Assembly: GCA_902363735.1 (NCBI GenBank)
Contig: CABJBA010000002.1
Coordinates: 372,001 to 436,000 of the forward strand
DNA from: Clostridiaceae bacterium
Lineage (GTDB): Bacteria; Bacillota; Clostridia; Lachnospirales; Lachnospiraceae
Direction of reading: 5' to 3'
Length of the DNA stretch: 64,000 bases
Shown here: positions 1 through 8,949 of the stretch, piece by piece
Layout: each line of letters begins with the position of its first letter
How positions within the stretch are numbered: the stretch's first letter is position 1
The notes under the pieces: model-generated
What the model was told of the DNA's origin: nothing
The model's database searches: none
What the model saw: the letters and a program-made list of their open reading frames with translations, nothing else
Made by a program: the position numbers and the translations under genes

Positions 1-1
1 C

Positions 2-586
2 GGAGGAAATCCAAAGGGATTTGGGGGACCGGGTATTGAAGTATTTCTTTATATCCTGGAAGGCAAGGTAAAGGTTAAGAATGAGGATCAGGAAGAGGAG
101 CTGGAAGAAGGCGGATACATTTTTTCTCCGGAAGGCAATAAGGTTAGCTTCGTCAATGCGGGAGATACACAGGCAAAGGCATTTTTATATAAAAGGCGCT
201 ATAACAGGATCCAAGGTCATGAAGCCTATACGGTCTGCGGTAATATAGGCGATGTGCCCTTTACCCCTTATGAGGGAATGGAAGATGTAGGCGTGAAGGA
301 CTTCCTGCCCTCAGCATCTGATATTGGATTTGATATGAACTTTCATATTTTAAGCTTTAAGCCCGGTGCCTGCCACGGTTATATTGAAACCCATTTCCAG
401 GAGCATGGAGCATACATCTATTCAGGTGAAGGCGTATATAATCTGGACAATAACTGGATTCCGGTAAAAAAGGGTGACTATCTGTTTATGGGCGCTTACA
501 GCTTGCAGGCGGCTTATGGAGTGGGACGGGAAGAAGACTTTGCTTATGTATATTCAAAGGATTGCAACAGAGATGCGGAGATATAA
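2..586 (+). CDS. allE: (S)-ureidoglycine aminohydrolase, 5'-truncated
   Basis: Manganese-dependent bicupin enzyme that releases ammonia from (S)-ureidoglycine to give (S)-ureidoglycolate in allantoin breakdown. The reading frame is open from base 2, so the N-terminus (roughly 60-70 residues of a ~260-residue family) lies outside the window; 194 codons remain. The second cupin carries E-T-H-F-Q-E-H and, 40 residues after the first Glu, the Gln of Y-S-L-Q-A. This matches the spacing of the Mn ligands Glu235, His237, His241 and Gln275 that I recall for E. coli AllE (YlbA). It heads the visible part of an allE-allD-fdrA-ylbE-ylbF operon, which supports the call. Confidence 0.9.
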   Translation, partial: GGNPKGFGGPGIEVFLYILEGKVKVKNEDQEEELEEGGYIFSPEGNKVSFVNAGDTQAKAFLYKRRYNRIQGHEAYTVCGNIGDVPFTPYEGMEDVGVKDFLPSASDIGFDMNFHILSFKPGACHGYIETHFQEHGAYIYSGEGVYNLDNNWIPVKKGDYLFMGAYSLQAAYGVGREEDFAYVYSKDCNRDAEI

Positions 587-624
587 AGCAATAAGGGGGA
601 TTAAAAATTATTTAAAGAAAGGCA

Positions 625-666
625 GCCGCGGAATGCGGCAGTCCTCCTGTCTGTTTCTGGAGGACT
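625..666 (+). promoter_or_regulatory. two tandem hairpins in front of allD
   Basis: GCCGC(625-629)/GCGGC(635-639) is followed directly by an 8-bp perfect stem AGTCCTCC(640-647)/GGAGGACT(659-666). The 3' arm of the second hairpin contains GGAGG, the best Shine-Dalgarno match for the allD start at 679, so the structure could limit allD translation or act as an mRNA-processing barrier between allE and allD. There is no T-run, so it is not a normal terminator. Confidence 0.5.
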
Positions 667-678
667 AAGGGAAAGCGT

Positions 679-1728
679 ATGAGAGTAACAGAAGAACAAT
701 TACATACATTGATCAGCAACAAACTTCAGAAGGCCGGACTGACCAGGGAACATGGGGATATGACGGCCGATATCCTCACATGGTCTGATGCGAGAGGAAT
801 TCACTCCCACGGAGCCGTCCGGGTCGAGTATTATTCCGAGAGAATAGCAAAAGGCGGTATTACCATTCACCCGGATTTTAAATTTGAAAGAACCGGTCCG
901 GCAAGCGGAATATTTCATGGAGATAATGGCTCAGGCTATGCAGCAGCAGTTCTCTCCATGAAAGAAGCCATCAAAATGGCAAAGGAAACAGGTGTGGCAG
1001 TGGTTGGAGCCAAGCACATCTCTCACAGCGGCAGTCTTGGATATTATGTGGAAATGGCTGCAAAAGAAGATCTGGTTTCCATCTCCATGTGCCAGTCAGA
1101 TCCAATGGCAGTTCCTTATGGCGGCTCAGAGCCTTACTATGGAACCAACCCCATTGCTTTTGGAGCACCGGGAGCTGATGGAAGAAACATCATCTTCGAT
1201 ATGGCTACAACGGTTCAGGCATGGGGAAAAGTGCTCTATGCCCGTTCTAAGAAGGAACCGATTCCCAGTACCTGGGCAGTTGATGCCGAGGGAAATCCAA
1301 CAACCGATTCCACCCAGGTAAATGCGCTGGTCCCTATTGCAGAAGCAAAGGGATATGGATTGATGATGATGGTGGATATACTTTCCGGTATTCTTCTGGG
1401 CCTGCCCTTTGGAAAACATGTGAGCAGTATGTATGAAGACCTGTCAAAGGGCAGGGATTTGGGGCAGATTCACATTGTATTAGATCCAAATAAATTTATT
1501 GGGCTGGAGAGATTTAAAAAGGATATCACCGCTGCTATGGAAGAATTAGCTGCTATTAAACCGGCCCAAGGCTTTGATAAGGTGTATTATCCCGGAGAGC
1601 GGGGACTTTTAAGAAAAGCCCGATACGATAAGGCCGGCATAGAAATCGTAGATGATATCTACCAGTATTTAATCAGTGAAGATATTCATTACGACCGTTA
1701 CGACCACAAGAATAAGTTTGCTGAGTAA
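679..1728 (+). CDS. allD: ureidoglycolate dehydrogenase (NAD+)
   Basis: Oxidises (S)-ureidoglycolate to oxalurate with NAD(P)+, the committing step toward carbamoyl phosphate in anaerobic allantoin use. It belongs to the malate/L-lactate/sulfolactate dehydrogenase (LDH2) family: an N-terminal D-A-R-G-I-H-S-H-G segment, the catalytic-histidine segment I-S-H-S-G-S-L-G near residue 115, and the G-T-N-P-I-A-F-G-A-P nucleotide-binding stretch. At 349 residues it equals the length I recall for E. coli AllD. It sits between allE and fdrA in the same orientation with short gaps, as in enterobacterial all clusters. Other LDH2-type dehydrogenases look alike; the neighbours decide the assignment. Confidence 0.88.
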   Translation: MRVTEEQLHTLISNKLQKAGLTREHGDMTADILTWSDARGIHSHGAVRVEYYSERIAKGGITIHPDFKFERTGPASGIFHGDNGSGYAAAVLSMKEAIKMAKETGVAVVGAKHISHSGSLGYYVEMAAKEDLVSISMCQSDPMAVPYGGSEPYYGTNPIAFGAPGADGRNIIFDMATTVQAWGKVLYARSKKEPIPSTWAVDAEGNPTTDSTQVNALVPIAEAKGYGLMMMVDILSGILLGLPFGKHVSSMYEDLSKGRDLGQIHIVLDPNKFIGLERFKKDITAAMEELAAIKPAQGFDKVYYPGERGLLRKARYDKAGIEIVDDIYQYLISEDIHYDRYDHKNKFAE

Positions 1729-1752
1729 AGGGGTTAAAAGGAGAGTAATGGC

Positions 1753-3516
1753 ATGATTAAAACCATAATTCAAAAAGGAAGTTATCAGGATTCTGTAGTT
1801 CTTATGCTGCTGACCAATAAAATCTCTGCCATGCCGGGAGTCAATAAAGTTTCCATCATGATGGGCACCCCAGCCAACAAAGAACTGTTTAAGGAAAGCG
1901 GGTTGGAAACTCCTGAATTATTAGAGGCTAAGTCCAATGACATGGCTATTGTGACAGATGTGGAAACAGAAGAAACCATGGGGCGTGTCTTAAAAGAAAC
2001 AGAGGAATTTTTAAGCAGCCAGTCTAAGGGTTTTGCGGAAGATGAAGAAAAAAATGTGGTATCTTCCTGGGAGCAGGCCCTGAAAAAAATGCCTGATGCT
2101 AATCTGGCAGTTCTGTCCATACCGGGCATGTATGCGGCAGCGGAAGCTGACAGGGCCCTTGATGAAAATTTAAATGTGTTTATTTTCAGCGACAACGTAT
2201 CAAAAAGAGATGAAATATATTTAAAACAAAAGGCTCATGAAAAGGGTCTGCTGGTTATGGGGCCGGATTGCGGAACCGGGATCATCAAAGGCGTACCCAT
2301 TGCGTTTACCAACCATGTTAAAATGGGAAGAATCGGAGTTATCGGCGCTTCTGGTACAGGAATCCAGGAGGTAACAACCCTCATTGACCAGTTGGGAGAA
2401 GGGGTGGCAAATGCCATTGGCACAGGCGGAAGAGACTTATCCGCTGAAGTAGGCGGAATCACCATGCTGGATGCCATTGATTCCATGGAAAAGGATTCCC
2501 AGGTAGAGGTTGTTGTCATTCTGTCAAAGCCTCCGGCTAAGGAAGTGCGGGATGTGATTGTAAAGCGACTGGGAAATTATGAAAAACCAGTGGTAACCTT
2601 ATTTTTGGGTGAAAAGCCGGAGATACATGAAGAAAATTTCTACCATGCCTATACTCTGGATGAAGCAGCCAGAATTGCTGTATCCCTGCTGAGGAAGGAA
2701 GAGATTGTACTTGATTCCTGGAAGCCAGAAGTACAGGAAGGGTTTAAAAAAGAAGACCGGAAAACCATAAAAGGCTATTATTCAGGAGGAACCCTGGCGG
2801 CAGAGGCTGTGATGCTGATAAAAGAAACCATGGGCTTATCCGGGGCAGGAGAAAAGCGGGAAGGCTATATGCTCAATACCCAGGGACATACCGTTATAGA
2901 TCTGGGAGATGATGTTTATACGGTAGGAAAACCTCACCCTATGATTGATCCTGCAAACAGGATTGTGTGTATGAAGCAGGCCTTAGAGGAAGAGCAAACC
3001 GGCGTGATTCTGTTTGATCTTGTATTGGGCTATGGTTCCCATGAGGATATGGCAGGAGCCCTTCTTCCTGGAATTTTGGATATGATGGAACAGGTGAAGC
3101 AGCAGGGACGCAGGGTTTATTTTGTGGCTGCCATCTGCGGAACAAAGTCTGATAAGCAGAACTATGATTTGCAGAAGAAAAAGCTGGAGGATATAGGAGT
3201 CATTGTTTGTACCAGCAACAAGAGAGCTGCAGAAACTGCTCTTTATCTGATTGGCCATCCATATAACGAGAAGGAAAAAACCATTGAACCCAGGGAAAAG
3301 GTGAAATCGGATAAGATTCATGATGTATCCGAAAAGATCATGGAACTGCTTGAACAGAAGCCCAGAGTTATTAACATCGGACTTAAAAGCTTTACTGATG
3401 TTCTGGAAGAGTTTTCCTGCAAGGCAGTACAGTATCAGTGGGCACCGCCTGCAGGAGGAGACCTGGAATTAATCAAAGTTCTGCAGTATTTAAGAGGCCA
3501 TAAGTTTTCCAGATAG
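1753..3516 (+). CDS. fdrA: FdrA/AllF, oxamate carbamoyltransferase subunit
   Basis: Succinyl-CoA-synthetase-like protein (587 residues). With YlbE and YlbF it has been proposed to form the oxamate carbamoyltransferase AllFGH, which phosphorolyses oxalurate to oxamate and carbamoyl phosphate. The central region shows a CoA-synthetase-alpha-like fold signature: G-P-D-C-G-T-G, then G-A-S-G-T-G-I-Q-E, then G-T-G-G-R-D-L-S. The start is ATG 1753 preceded by AAAGGAGAG (1738-1746); an ATG at 1747 is out of frame and stops at once. It is slightly longer than the enterobacterial homologue I recall (~555). The next gene (ylbE) begins 45 bp downstream. The role in this organism is inferred from family and synteny. 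Confidence 0.85.
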   Translation: MIKTIIQKGSYQDSVVLMLLTNKISAMPGVNKVSIMMGTPANKELFKESGLETPELLEAKSNDMAIVTDVETEETMGRVLKETEEFLSSQSKGFAEDEEKNVVSSWEQALKKMPDANLAVLSIPGMYAAAEADRALDENLNVFIFSDNVSKRDEIYLKQKAHEKGLLVMGPDCGTGIIKGVPIAFTNHVKMGRIGVIGASGTGIQEVTTLIDQLGEGVANAIGTGGRDLSAEVGGITMLDAIDSMEKDSQVEVVVILSKPPAKEVRDVIVKRLGNYEKPVVTLFLGEKPEIHEENFYHAYTLDEAARIAVSLLRKEEIVLDSWKPEVQEGFKKEDRKTIKGYYSGGTLAAEAVMLIKETMGLSGAGEKREGYMLNTQGHTVIDLGDDVYTVGKPHPMIDPANRIVCMKQALEEEQTGVILFDLVLGYGSHEDMAGALLPGILDMMEQVKQQGRRVYFVAAICGTKSDKQNYDLQKKKLEDIGVIVCTSNKRAAETALYLIGHPYNEKEKTIEPREKVKSDKIHDVSEKIMELLEQKPRVINIGLKSFTDVLEEFSCKAVQYQWAPPAGGDLELIKVLQYLRGHKFSR

Positions 3517-3561
3517 CAGGAAATCGGCAAAGATGATTTACGTGGATATAAGGAGGTTCTT

Positions 3562-4827
3562 ATGTTATATGATACAATTGATGATGCAAATCAGGCAGTC
3601 ATACAGAAAATAGTTCTTTCATCACCGGTTTTATTAGATGTGGTGCCGGCTAAAACAGTAATCAGAGAATTAAACCAGGGAAAGGTGCTTCTTCATGCAG
3701 GGCCGCCAATTCTTTGGGAAAATATGACAAGTCCTATGCAGGGCTCCTGTATAGGCGCTGCCCTCTTTGAAAAATGGGCCTTTACCAAAGAGGAAGCAGT
3801 AGAGCTTTTAAGCCGGGGCGGGGTGGAATTCATTCCCTGCCACCACGTAGATGCAGTAGGACCTATGGGAGGCATCACTTCGGCCAGTATGCCGGTATTG
3901 GTAGTAGAGAATACCACCGATGGGAACAGGGCGTACTGCTCTATGAATGAAGGAATCGGAAAGGTTCTCAGATTCGGTGCATACTCCAGAGAAGTGGTTT
4001 TACGATTAGGCTGGATGAGAGATGTGCTGGGACCGGTGCTTTCCATGGCTTTGAAGGAGTACAAAGAAGGACTTGCCGTAAATCCTATGATAGCAAAAGC
4101 AATTGCCATGGGAGATGAATTCCATCAAAGAAATATTGCGGCTTCTCTGTTGTTCTTAAAAGAGATGTCTCCTGTCATTTTAAGTCTTTCCATAGAAGAA
4201 GAAAAGAAAAAGGAGGTCATTCAATTTCTTGCTGACACGGACCAGTTCTTTTTAAATATTATGATGGCAGCGTCTAAGGCAGTTATGGATGGAGCCCGTA
4301 TGATTACGGAAGGAACCATTGTGACCGCAATGTGCAGAAATGGGGAAAATTTCGGCATCAGAATCAGTGGTATGAAGGATGAATGGTTTACTGCGCCAGT
4401 CAATACTCCCCAGGGTCTTTATTTTACAGGGTATTCAGGAGAAGATGCCAGTCCTGATATAGGAGACAGTGCTATTACAGAAACCTTTGGCGTAGGCGGA
4501 ATGGCGATGATAGCCGCACCTGCTGTTACCCGGTTTGTTGGTACAGGCGGCTTTCCCGATGCCCTTCGCATCAGTAATGAAATGATGGAAATTGTTATTG
4601 GTCAAAACCCCAATTTTGCCATTCCTACATGGAATTTTCAGGGGACCTGCCTTGGAATTGATGCAAGAAAAGTCGTAGAAAAAGGAATCACTCCGGTTAT
4701 TAATACAGGAATTGCCCATAAGGAAGCCGGTGTGGGGCAGATCGGGGCAGGAACGGTTCATCCCCCCATTGAGTGTTTCCAAAAGGCAGTTAAAGCTTAT
4801 GCAAAAAAACTAGGATATAAAGGATAA
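3562..4827 (+). CDS. ylbE: YlbE/AllG family protein (DUF1116)
   Basis: DUF1116 family member of 421 residues, matching the usual family length, and the second component of the fdrA-ylbE-ylbF set proposed to be oxamate carbamoyltransferase. No catalytic motif can be assigned by eye; glycine-rich segments such as G-P-M-G-G-I-T-S and the stretch Y-F-T-G-Y-S-G-E-D are visible. It has a good ribosome-binding site (AAGGAGG, 3550-3556) before ATG 3562. The stop is 4 bp before the ylbF start, so translation is probably coupled. Cytosolic, with no signal peptide. Confidence 0.85.
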   Translation: MLYDTIDDANQAVIQKIVLSSPVLLDVVPAKTVIRELNQGKVLLHAGPPILWENMTSPMQGSCIGAALFEKWAFTKEEAVELLSRGGVEFIPCHHVDAVGPMGGITSASMPVLVVENTTDGNRAYCSMNEGIGKVLRFGAYSREVVLRLGWMRDVLGPVLSMALKEYKEGLAVNPMIAKAIAMGDEFHQRNIAASLLFLKEMSPVILSLSIEEEKKKEVIQFLADTDQFFLNIMMAASKAVMDGARMITEGTIVTAMCRNGENFGIRISGMKDEWFTAPVNTPQGLYFTGYSGEDASPDIGDSAITETFGVGGMAMIAAPAVTRFVGTGGFPDALRISNEMMEIVIGQNPNFAIPTWNFQGTCLGIDARKVVEKGITPVINTGIAHKEAGVGQIGAGTVHPPIECFQKAVKAYAKKLGYKG

Positions 4828-4831
4828 GGAT

Positions 4832-5695
4832 ATGATAAGGTTATCAGGAAAGATGGCAGCGTCAGAGGTGTTAGAAACATTAAATGAACGTGATACATAT
4901 AAAATTCACAGCCGTTTTGAAAGCGGATGCAATCTGGCGCTTCCTCCTTTCCTTTGTTTTGTTGGAAATAAAAACAATGCTCTTCTTCCCTATGGAATCT
5001 TGCTGAATAAGGAGGATATTCCAGTATTTTTAAGGCAGACGGCATCTGCCGGCTGCTTCCGGTGGAATAAGAAAGAAAAAATCCTGTATTCCGATTCCGT
5101 CATGCTTTCCTTAACAGAGGCCCGGATATACAGCAGCTTTATGGACAAAAAGGCTTATCCCATAGACCAGGAAGGGCTTGTTATGCTTGAAAGCCTTATT
5201 GATTGGGAACTTCCCACAGGATTTGGAGAATCCATAGGTTCCTTTCTGATGGCAAAGGAAATGGAAGTAAAAGAATTATATCAGGCATTTGCCGCCCCCC
5301 GGGAAGAGGCGGTAAAAGTAATTATGAAATGGATGGGAAGAGGGAGGGGGCTGACGCCGTCAGGAGATGATTTCCTTATGGGGCTTCTTTTTATTGATAG
5401 GGTTTATCCTATATTGGGCAGTCCGTTTTTCTCCGGATTAAAGGCTTTGACAGGCCAGGGGTATACGACTGATATCAGTGAGCATTATTATCATTGTGCC
5501 CTGACAGGCCATTTTAATCATGCTGTGGTGGGACTGTCCCATGCATTGGTTCAAAAGAATTCTTTGTTAATGAGGAGGTATATTGATGAGATAAAGATGA
5601 TAGGGTCTACCTCCGGATGTGATATGATTTCAGGTATGGCAGCAGGGGTTCGCTTTATCAAAGGCAAAGCAAAAATTCAATTGGAGGGTTCGTGA
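4832..5695 (+). CDS. ylbF: YlbF/AllH family protein (DUF2877)
   Basis: DUF2877 family protein (287 residues), third member of the fdrA-ylbE-ylbF set. The family hallmark G-R-G-x-G-L-T-P-S-G-D-D is present in the C-terminal half, followed by S-T-S-G-C-D-M-I-S-G-M near the C-terminus. It starts 4 bp after ylbE and its TGA stop abuts the ATG of the transporter gene, so ylbE, ylbF and the transporter look like one translational unit. Predicted cytosolic. Its exact catalytic contribution to carbamoyl transfer is not deducible from sequence alone. Confidence 0.82.
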   Translation: MIRLSGKMAASEVLETLNERDTYKIHSRFESGCNLALPPFLCFVGNKNNALLPYGILLNKEDIPVFLRQTASAGCFRWNKKEKILYSDSVMLSLTEARIYSSFMDKKAYPIDQEGLVMLESLIDWELPTGFGESIGSFLMAKEMEVKELYQAFAAPREEAVKVIMKWMGRGRGLTPSGDDFLMGLLFIDRVYPILGSPFFSGLKALTGQGYTTDISEHYYHCALTGHFNHAVVGLSHALVQKNSLLMRRYIDEIKMIGSTSGCDMISGMAAGVRFIKGKAKIQLEGS

Positions 5696-6916
5696 ATGAA
5701 AAAAATAAAATTATCAATGACAGTGCAGATCATGATTGGGATGCTTGGAGGAATGCTGCTTGGAATTTGCTTCGGGGAAAAGGTGAAGGATATCAAGCTC
5801 ATAGGAGATATCTTTCTGCGTCTCATTCAGATGTCTGTCGTGGTAATGATTATGGGGGCAGTAATAGAATCAGTGGCTAATTTAGACCCTAAGGATTTAG
5901 GGAGATTCGGCATTAAGATGCTGTTCTGGTTTCTGCTGACCACTGTAATCGCTGCAGTAATAGGCGGTATTTTGGGTCAGCTCCTTCTACCTGGAAAAGG
6001 ACTTACACTACCGGCTGCTGATCAGATCGTCCAGGTTCCGGATAAGGGAATATACAGCATGATACTCGATTTCCTGCCCAGCAATATCATAGAATCCATG
6101 GCAAACTCCAATATGATTCAGGTAATTGTATTTTCCGTGTTATTTGGCATATCCCTTGGAGCCTACCGCATAAAAAAGGAAAACAGCCAGCTCATTGGAG
6201 TGATAAGAGAATTTAATGAAGTAATACTTGGAATTGTGCGCAGGGTCATGAAGCTTGCTCCGCTGGGAATTGGGGCGCTGTTAGCTTACACAGCAGGTGC
6301 GACAGGTATCAAAGTCATTATGCCATTGATCAAATTCCTCTTGGTATTTGGTTTGGGTTCCCTTTTGTATATGGCAGGCATAATTGCTTTCGTATCTTTT
6401 TACTGCAGGACCCATCCCTTTCATGTTGGAAGGAAGCTGTTTAATATGACAATGGTTGCATTTACTACAACTTCTTCTGCTGTTACCCTTCCGACTCAAA
6501 TGGAGGACAGTGAGAAGAAACTGGGGGTCAGCAAGAAAATATCAGGTGTTGTCATTCCTTTGGCAATGACTTTAAACAGCAACGGTCTGTCCATGTTTCT
6601 TGCACTGTCATGCGTTACCATTGCCCAGATTTATAGCATTCAACTTTCCGGTTCTCAGTTGGTCCGTATTATCGTATTATCCACCCTTTCCTGTCTTGGA
6701 ACTGTGACTGTTCCGGGAGGTGGTTTGGTGGCTTTGGCTACGGTTGTTCCGGCTCTGGGACTCCCTCTGGAAAGCATTGCTTTTTTGTTCAGTATCGACT
6801 GGTTTTCCGGAATGTTCCGCACGGTGTTAAATGTAGATACCGATGTTTTAATTGCCATGATAATTGCGAAAGACGAAAATGAACTGGACTATGAAATTTT
6901 AAATGGAATTCAATGA
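5696..6916 (+). CDS. DAACS (SLC1-type) carboxylate:cation symporter
   Basis: Integral membrane transporter (406 residues) of the dicarboxylate/amino acid:cation symporter family. It has the A-F-T-T-T-S-S-A-V-T-L-P hairpin-1 signature and the V-P-G-G-G-L-V hairpin-2 signature. In the last helix D368-W-F-S-G372-M-F-R375-T-V-L-N379-V-D-T-D383 keeps the Asp/Arg/Asn/Asp framework. However, the Asp that binds the alpha-amino group in aspartate/glutamate carriers is Gly372, and the cation-site N-M-D-G-T motif reads N-S-N-G-L. The substrate is therefore probably a carboxylate without an amino-acid amino group. Being the last gene of the ureide operon, it may move a ureide or export oxamate. The ATG follows the ylbF stop without a gap. 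Confidence 0.82.
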   Translation: MKKIKLSMTVQIMIGMLGGMLLGICFGEKVKDIKLIGDIFLRLIQMSVVVMIMGAVIESVANLDPKDLGRFGIKMLFWFLLTTVIAAVIGGILGQLLLPGKGLTLPAADQIVQVPDKGIYSMILDFLPSNIIESMANSNMIQVIVFSVLFGISLGAYRIKKENSQLIGVIREFNEVILGIVRRVMKLAPLGIGALLAYTAGATGIKVIMPLIKFLLVFGLGSLLYMAGIIAFVSFYCRTHPFHVGRKLFNMTMVAFTTTSSAVTLPTQMEDSEKKLGVSKKISGVVIPLAMTLNSNGLSMFLALSCVTIAQIYSIQLSGSQLVRIIVLSTLSCLGTVTVPGGGLVALATVVPALGLPLESIAFLFSIDWFSGMFRTVLNVDTDVLIAMIIAKDENELDYEILNGIQ

Positions 6917-6929
6917 TAATGTACATATA

Positions 6930-6998
6930 CCGGTAAGAACATGGGGCATTGTTTTGGAGGCAGTGCTCCCTGACCGGGTGAGGCAGACGGCTTTTTTC
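6930..6998 (+). terminator. possible terminator after the ureide operon
   Basis: CCGGT(6930)/ACCGG(6973-6977) encloses a second stem GGGGCATTG(6943-6951)/CAGTGCTCCC(6961-6970) with one bulge and one G-T pair. A T-rich stretch (6992-6997) follows about 15 nt later, further away than in a textbook terminator, so the call is tentative. Confidence 0.3.
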
Positions 6999-7022
6999 TT
7001 TATGGGATAGAAAATATGTAGA

Positions 7023-7051
7023 TTGCTATGATAAAAAGCACATAGTATAAT
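7023..7051 (+). promoter_or_regulatory. sigma-A promoter of the pucR-type gene
   Basis: TTGCTA (7023-7028), 17-bp spacer, perfect TATAAT (7046-7051). The predicted start near 7058 leaves a ~40-nt leader before ATG 7100, so the regulator can be expressed independently of the upstream operon. Confidence 0.6.
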
Positions 7052-7099
7052 AAACAGGAGACAAAGAGGCGATCCAGGCTGTAAAAAGAGAGGCTTAAT

Positions 7100-8731
7100 A
7101 TGACCGTTGAGAAATTATTACGAGAACCAGTATTTCGAAATTTAAAGGTGCTAAATAAAAAAGCTGATTTAAGAAGAGAGATTTTCACGGTTGAATCCAC
7201 AGAGACGCCGGATGTTGCATCTTATTTACCTGAGAATACGTTACTAATTACTACCGGAATGGCTTTCAAGGAAAACCAGTCCGGCTTATGTGAGTTTATC
7301 CATAGCCTGGACCGCTTACCTTGTGCAGGTCTTGCAATTAAACTGGGGCGTTTTATCGATTCTTTGGAGCCGGAGGTCATAGAACTTGCGGATCAACTGG
7401 GATTTCCCCTGATTCAGATTCCCTCCCATATGACATTGGGAGAAGTATTTCAGCAGTTATTGGCCTATATCTGGGATAATCAGAACGCAGAAATGACATT
7501 TGCCCTGAATACCCAGAAGAAATTTTCCGGGCTCCTTCTTCAGGGGGCTTCCATGATCGTTATGATGAATAACCTAGGACTGGTTATTAAGAAACCGGCT
7601 ACATTATTGAATCCCTTTGGTGAAGTGGAGGCTGCGGCCCATACCTGTCAAAAGGAACATTTAAGAGTGGCCCAGGACTTGTTTTGTGACCTCTCCCTTT
7701 ATGAGAAAAAAACGGACAGCTTTGAAAATCTTATTAATTCATCGAAGGTAAATCAAAAAATCCGTATTTATCCTATACAGACAGTTGGAAAAAATCCTTA
7801 TTATCTTTATATTTACGGTGGTGAAGAGAAAGAGGATGCCTTATCCGGTATGGTCATAGAACAGCTGGTATTGGTATTTGGGATTTTTTTATATAAGAAT
7901 TTGTATGTAAGGTGCAATCCCTTGAAGCAGAAAGAAGCGATTTTACATATTATTGTAAATAAATATAAGAAGGAACGATGGTCTGCTGCACAGCTCTTTA
8001 CCGTAGGAGAGAAGTATGGGTTAAAACCGGCCTCCGCCTATAAAATAATCCTGGCAACCCTGGAACCCTTTGGGGGAAGGGAATTTGATTTTTTAAACCT
8101 GTCCCACAGAGAAGAACGGTACATTTTAATATATGACTGGCTTAACAGGAAATTACAGGAGAAATTCCACGGGGATATTATTATTTTTCCGGAGACTTTG
8201 ACTTATCAGTACGTTTTGCTGATACAGGGGAATTACCGGGGGCTTGAAAGTTATCTGGAAGATTACCATGAGGCCTTATTGCGTTTTTTGCAGGTCCATA
8301 TCACATTTTCTTTTGGAAACAGCGTGGCACAGCTGGACACCATTGACAATTCTTATAATACGGCATTGGAAAGCTATCAATACGGCGAAGAAAAAGAAAA
8401 TATTCCTTATATTAAATATTTTAAATCAACCAATGCGAATGAACTGTTTAAGATGGTATCAGGGGAACAGATCAAAGGATTCTGCCTATACCATCTGAAA
8501 GGCCTGACCAATCCTGAGGATGAGATGACATTAGAGCTCAGAAGGACTCTGAAAACTTATCTGGACTGCAGATGCAGCGTGACAGAAACTGCCAATCATA
8601 TGTTCCTCCACAGAAATACAATTAAATACCGGATAAAAAGATGCGAAGAAATTCTTGGCAGAGAAATTGCAGATGCAAATTACTGCTTCCAATTACAATT
8701 AAGTCTGGTGTTATTAGAACAGAACGGCTGA
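7100..8731 (+). CDS. PucR family transcriptional regulator
   Basis: 543-residue regulator with the layout of PucR proteins: an N-terminal PucR ligand-sensing domain (about residues 5-125, beginning with the typical V-x-x-L-L-x-x-P-V-F opening), a central GGDEF-like/CdaR-type region, and a C-terminal PucR/CdaR helix-turn-helix containing the segment H-R-N-T-I-K-Y-R-I-K-R. B. subtilis PucR controls purine/allantoin catabolism. Its place directly after the ureide operon on the same strand suggests it controls that operon, with a ureide as probable effector; this is inference from context. The Shine-Dalgarno is weak (AGAGAGG). Confidence 0.85.
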   Translation: MTVEKLLREPVFRNLKVLNKKADLRREIFTVESTETPDVASYLPENTLLITTGMAFKENQSGLCEFIHSLDRLPCAGLAIKLGRFIDSLEPEVIELADQLGFPLIQIPSHMTLGEVFQQLLAYIWDNQNAEMTFALNTQKKFSGLLLQGASMIVMMNNLGLVIKKPATLLNPFGEVEAAAHTCQKEHLRVAQDLFCDLSLYEKKTDSFENLINSSKVNQKIRIYPIQTVGKNPYYLYIYGGEEKEDALSGMVIEQLVLVFGIFLYKNLYVRCNPLKQKEAILHIIVNKYKKERWSAAQLFTVGEKYGLKPASAYKIILATLEPFGGREFDFLNLSHREERYILIYDWLNRKLQEKFHGDIIIFPETLTYQYVLLIQGNYRGLESYLEDYHEALLRFLQVHITFSFGNSVAQLDTIDNSYNTALESYQYGEEKENIPYIKYFKSTNANELFKMVSGEQIKGFCLYHLKGLTNPEDEMTLELRRTLKTYLDCRCSVTETANHMFLHRNTIKYRIKRCEEILGREIADANYCFQLQLSLVLLEQNG

Positions 8732-8835
8732 AATCCGGGTAAGGGACAAGGCCGCTTCTTTCCGCTTTTTTCAATCCAAATTCTGCAGCAGACAGGAAGG
8801 TCCTGCTTATAAATGGATTTAACCATTGTCATTGC

Positions 8836-8863
8836 TTGAAGATTGTTGTAAGATTTATATAGT
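8836..8863 (+). promoter_or_regulatory. candidate promoter of msrAB
   Basis: TTGAAG (8836-8841), 16-bp spacer, TATAGT (8858-8863), about 85 bp upstream of the msrAB start. The rest of the 8732-8949 gap shows no convincing gene or terminator. Confidence 0.4.
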
Positions 8864-8949
8864 TTCGTTTGTTATGGGAATGAATATAAAATTAGGTGGC
8901 ATGATGATAATAGAAATTGACAAAGTGGATGAAGAAGCAGGAGGTTCTT

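Noticed and set aside
8917..8949. Upstream TTG start of msrAB
   Set aside because: The AGGAGG at 8939-8944 is placed for ATG 8950, and the MsrA domain begins right there.
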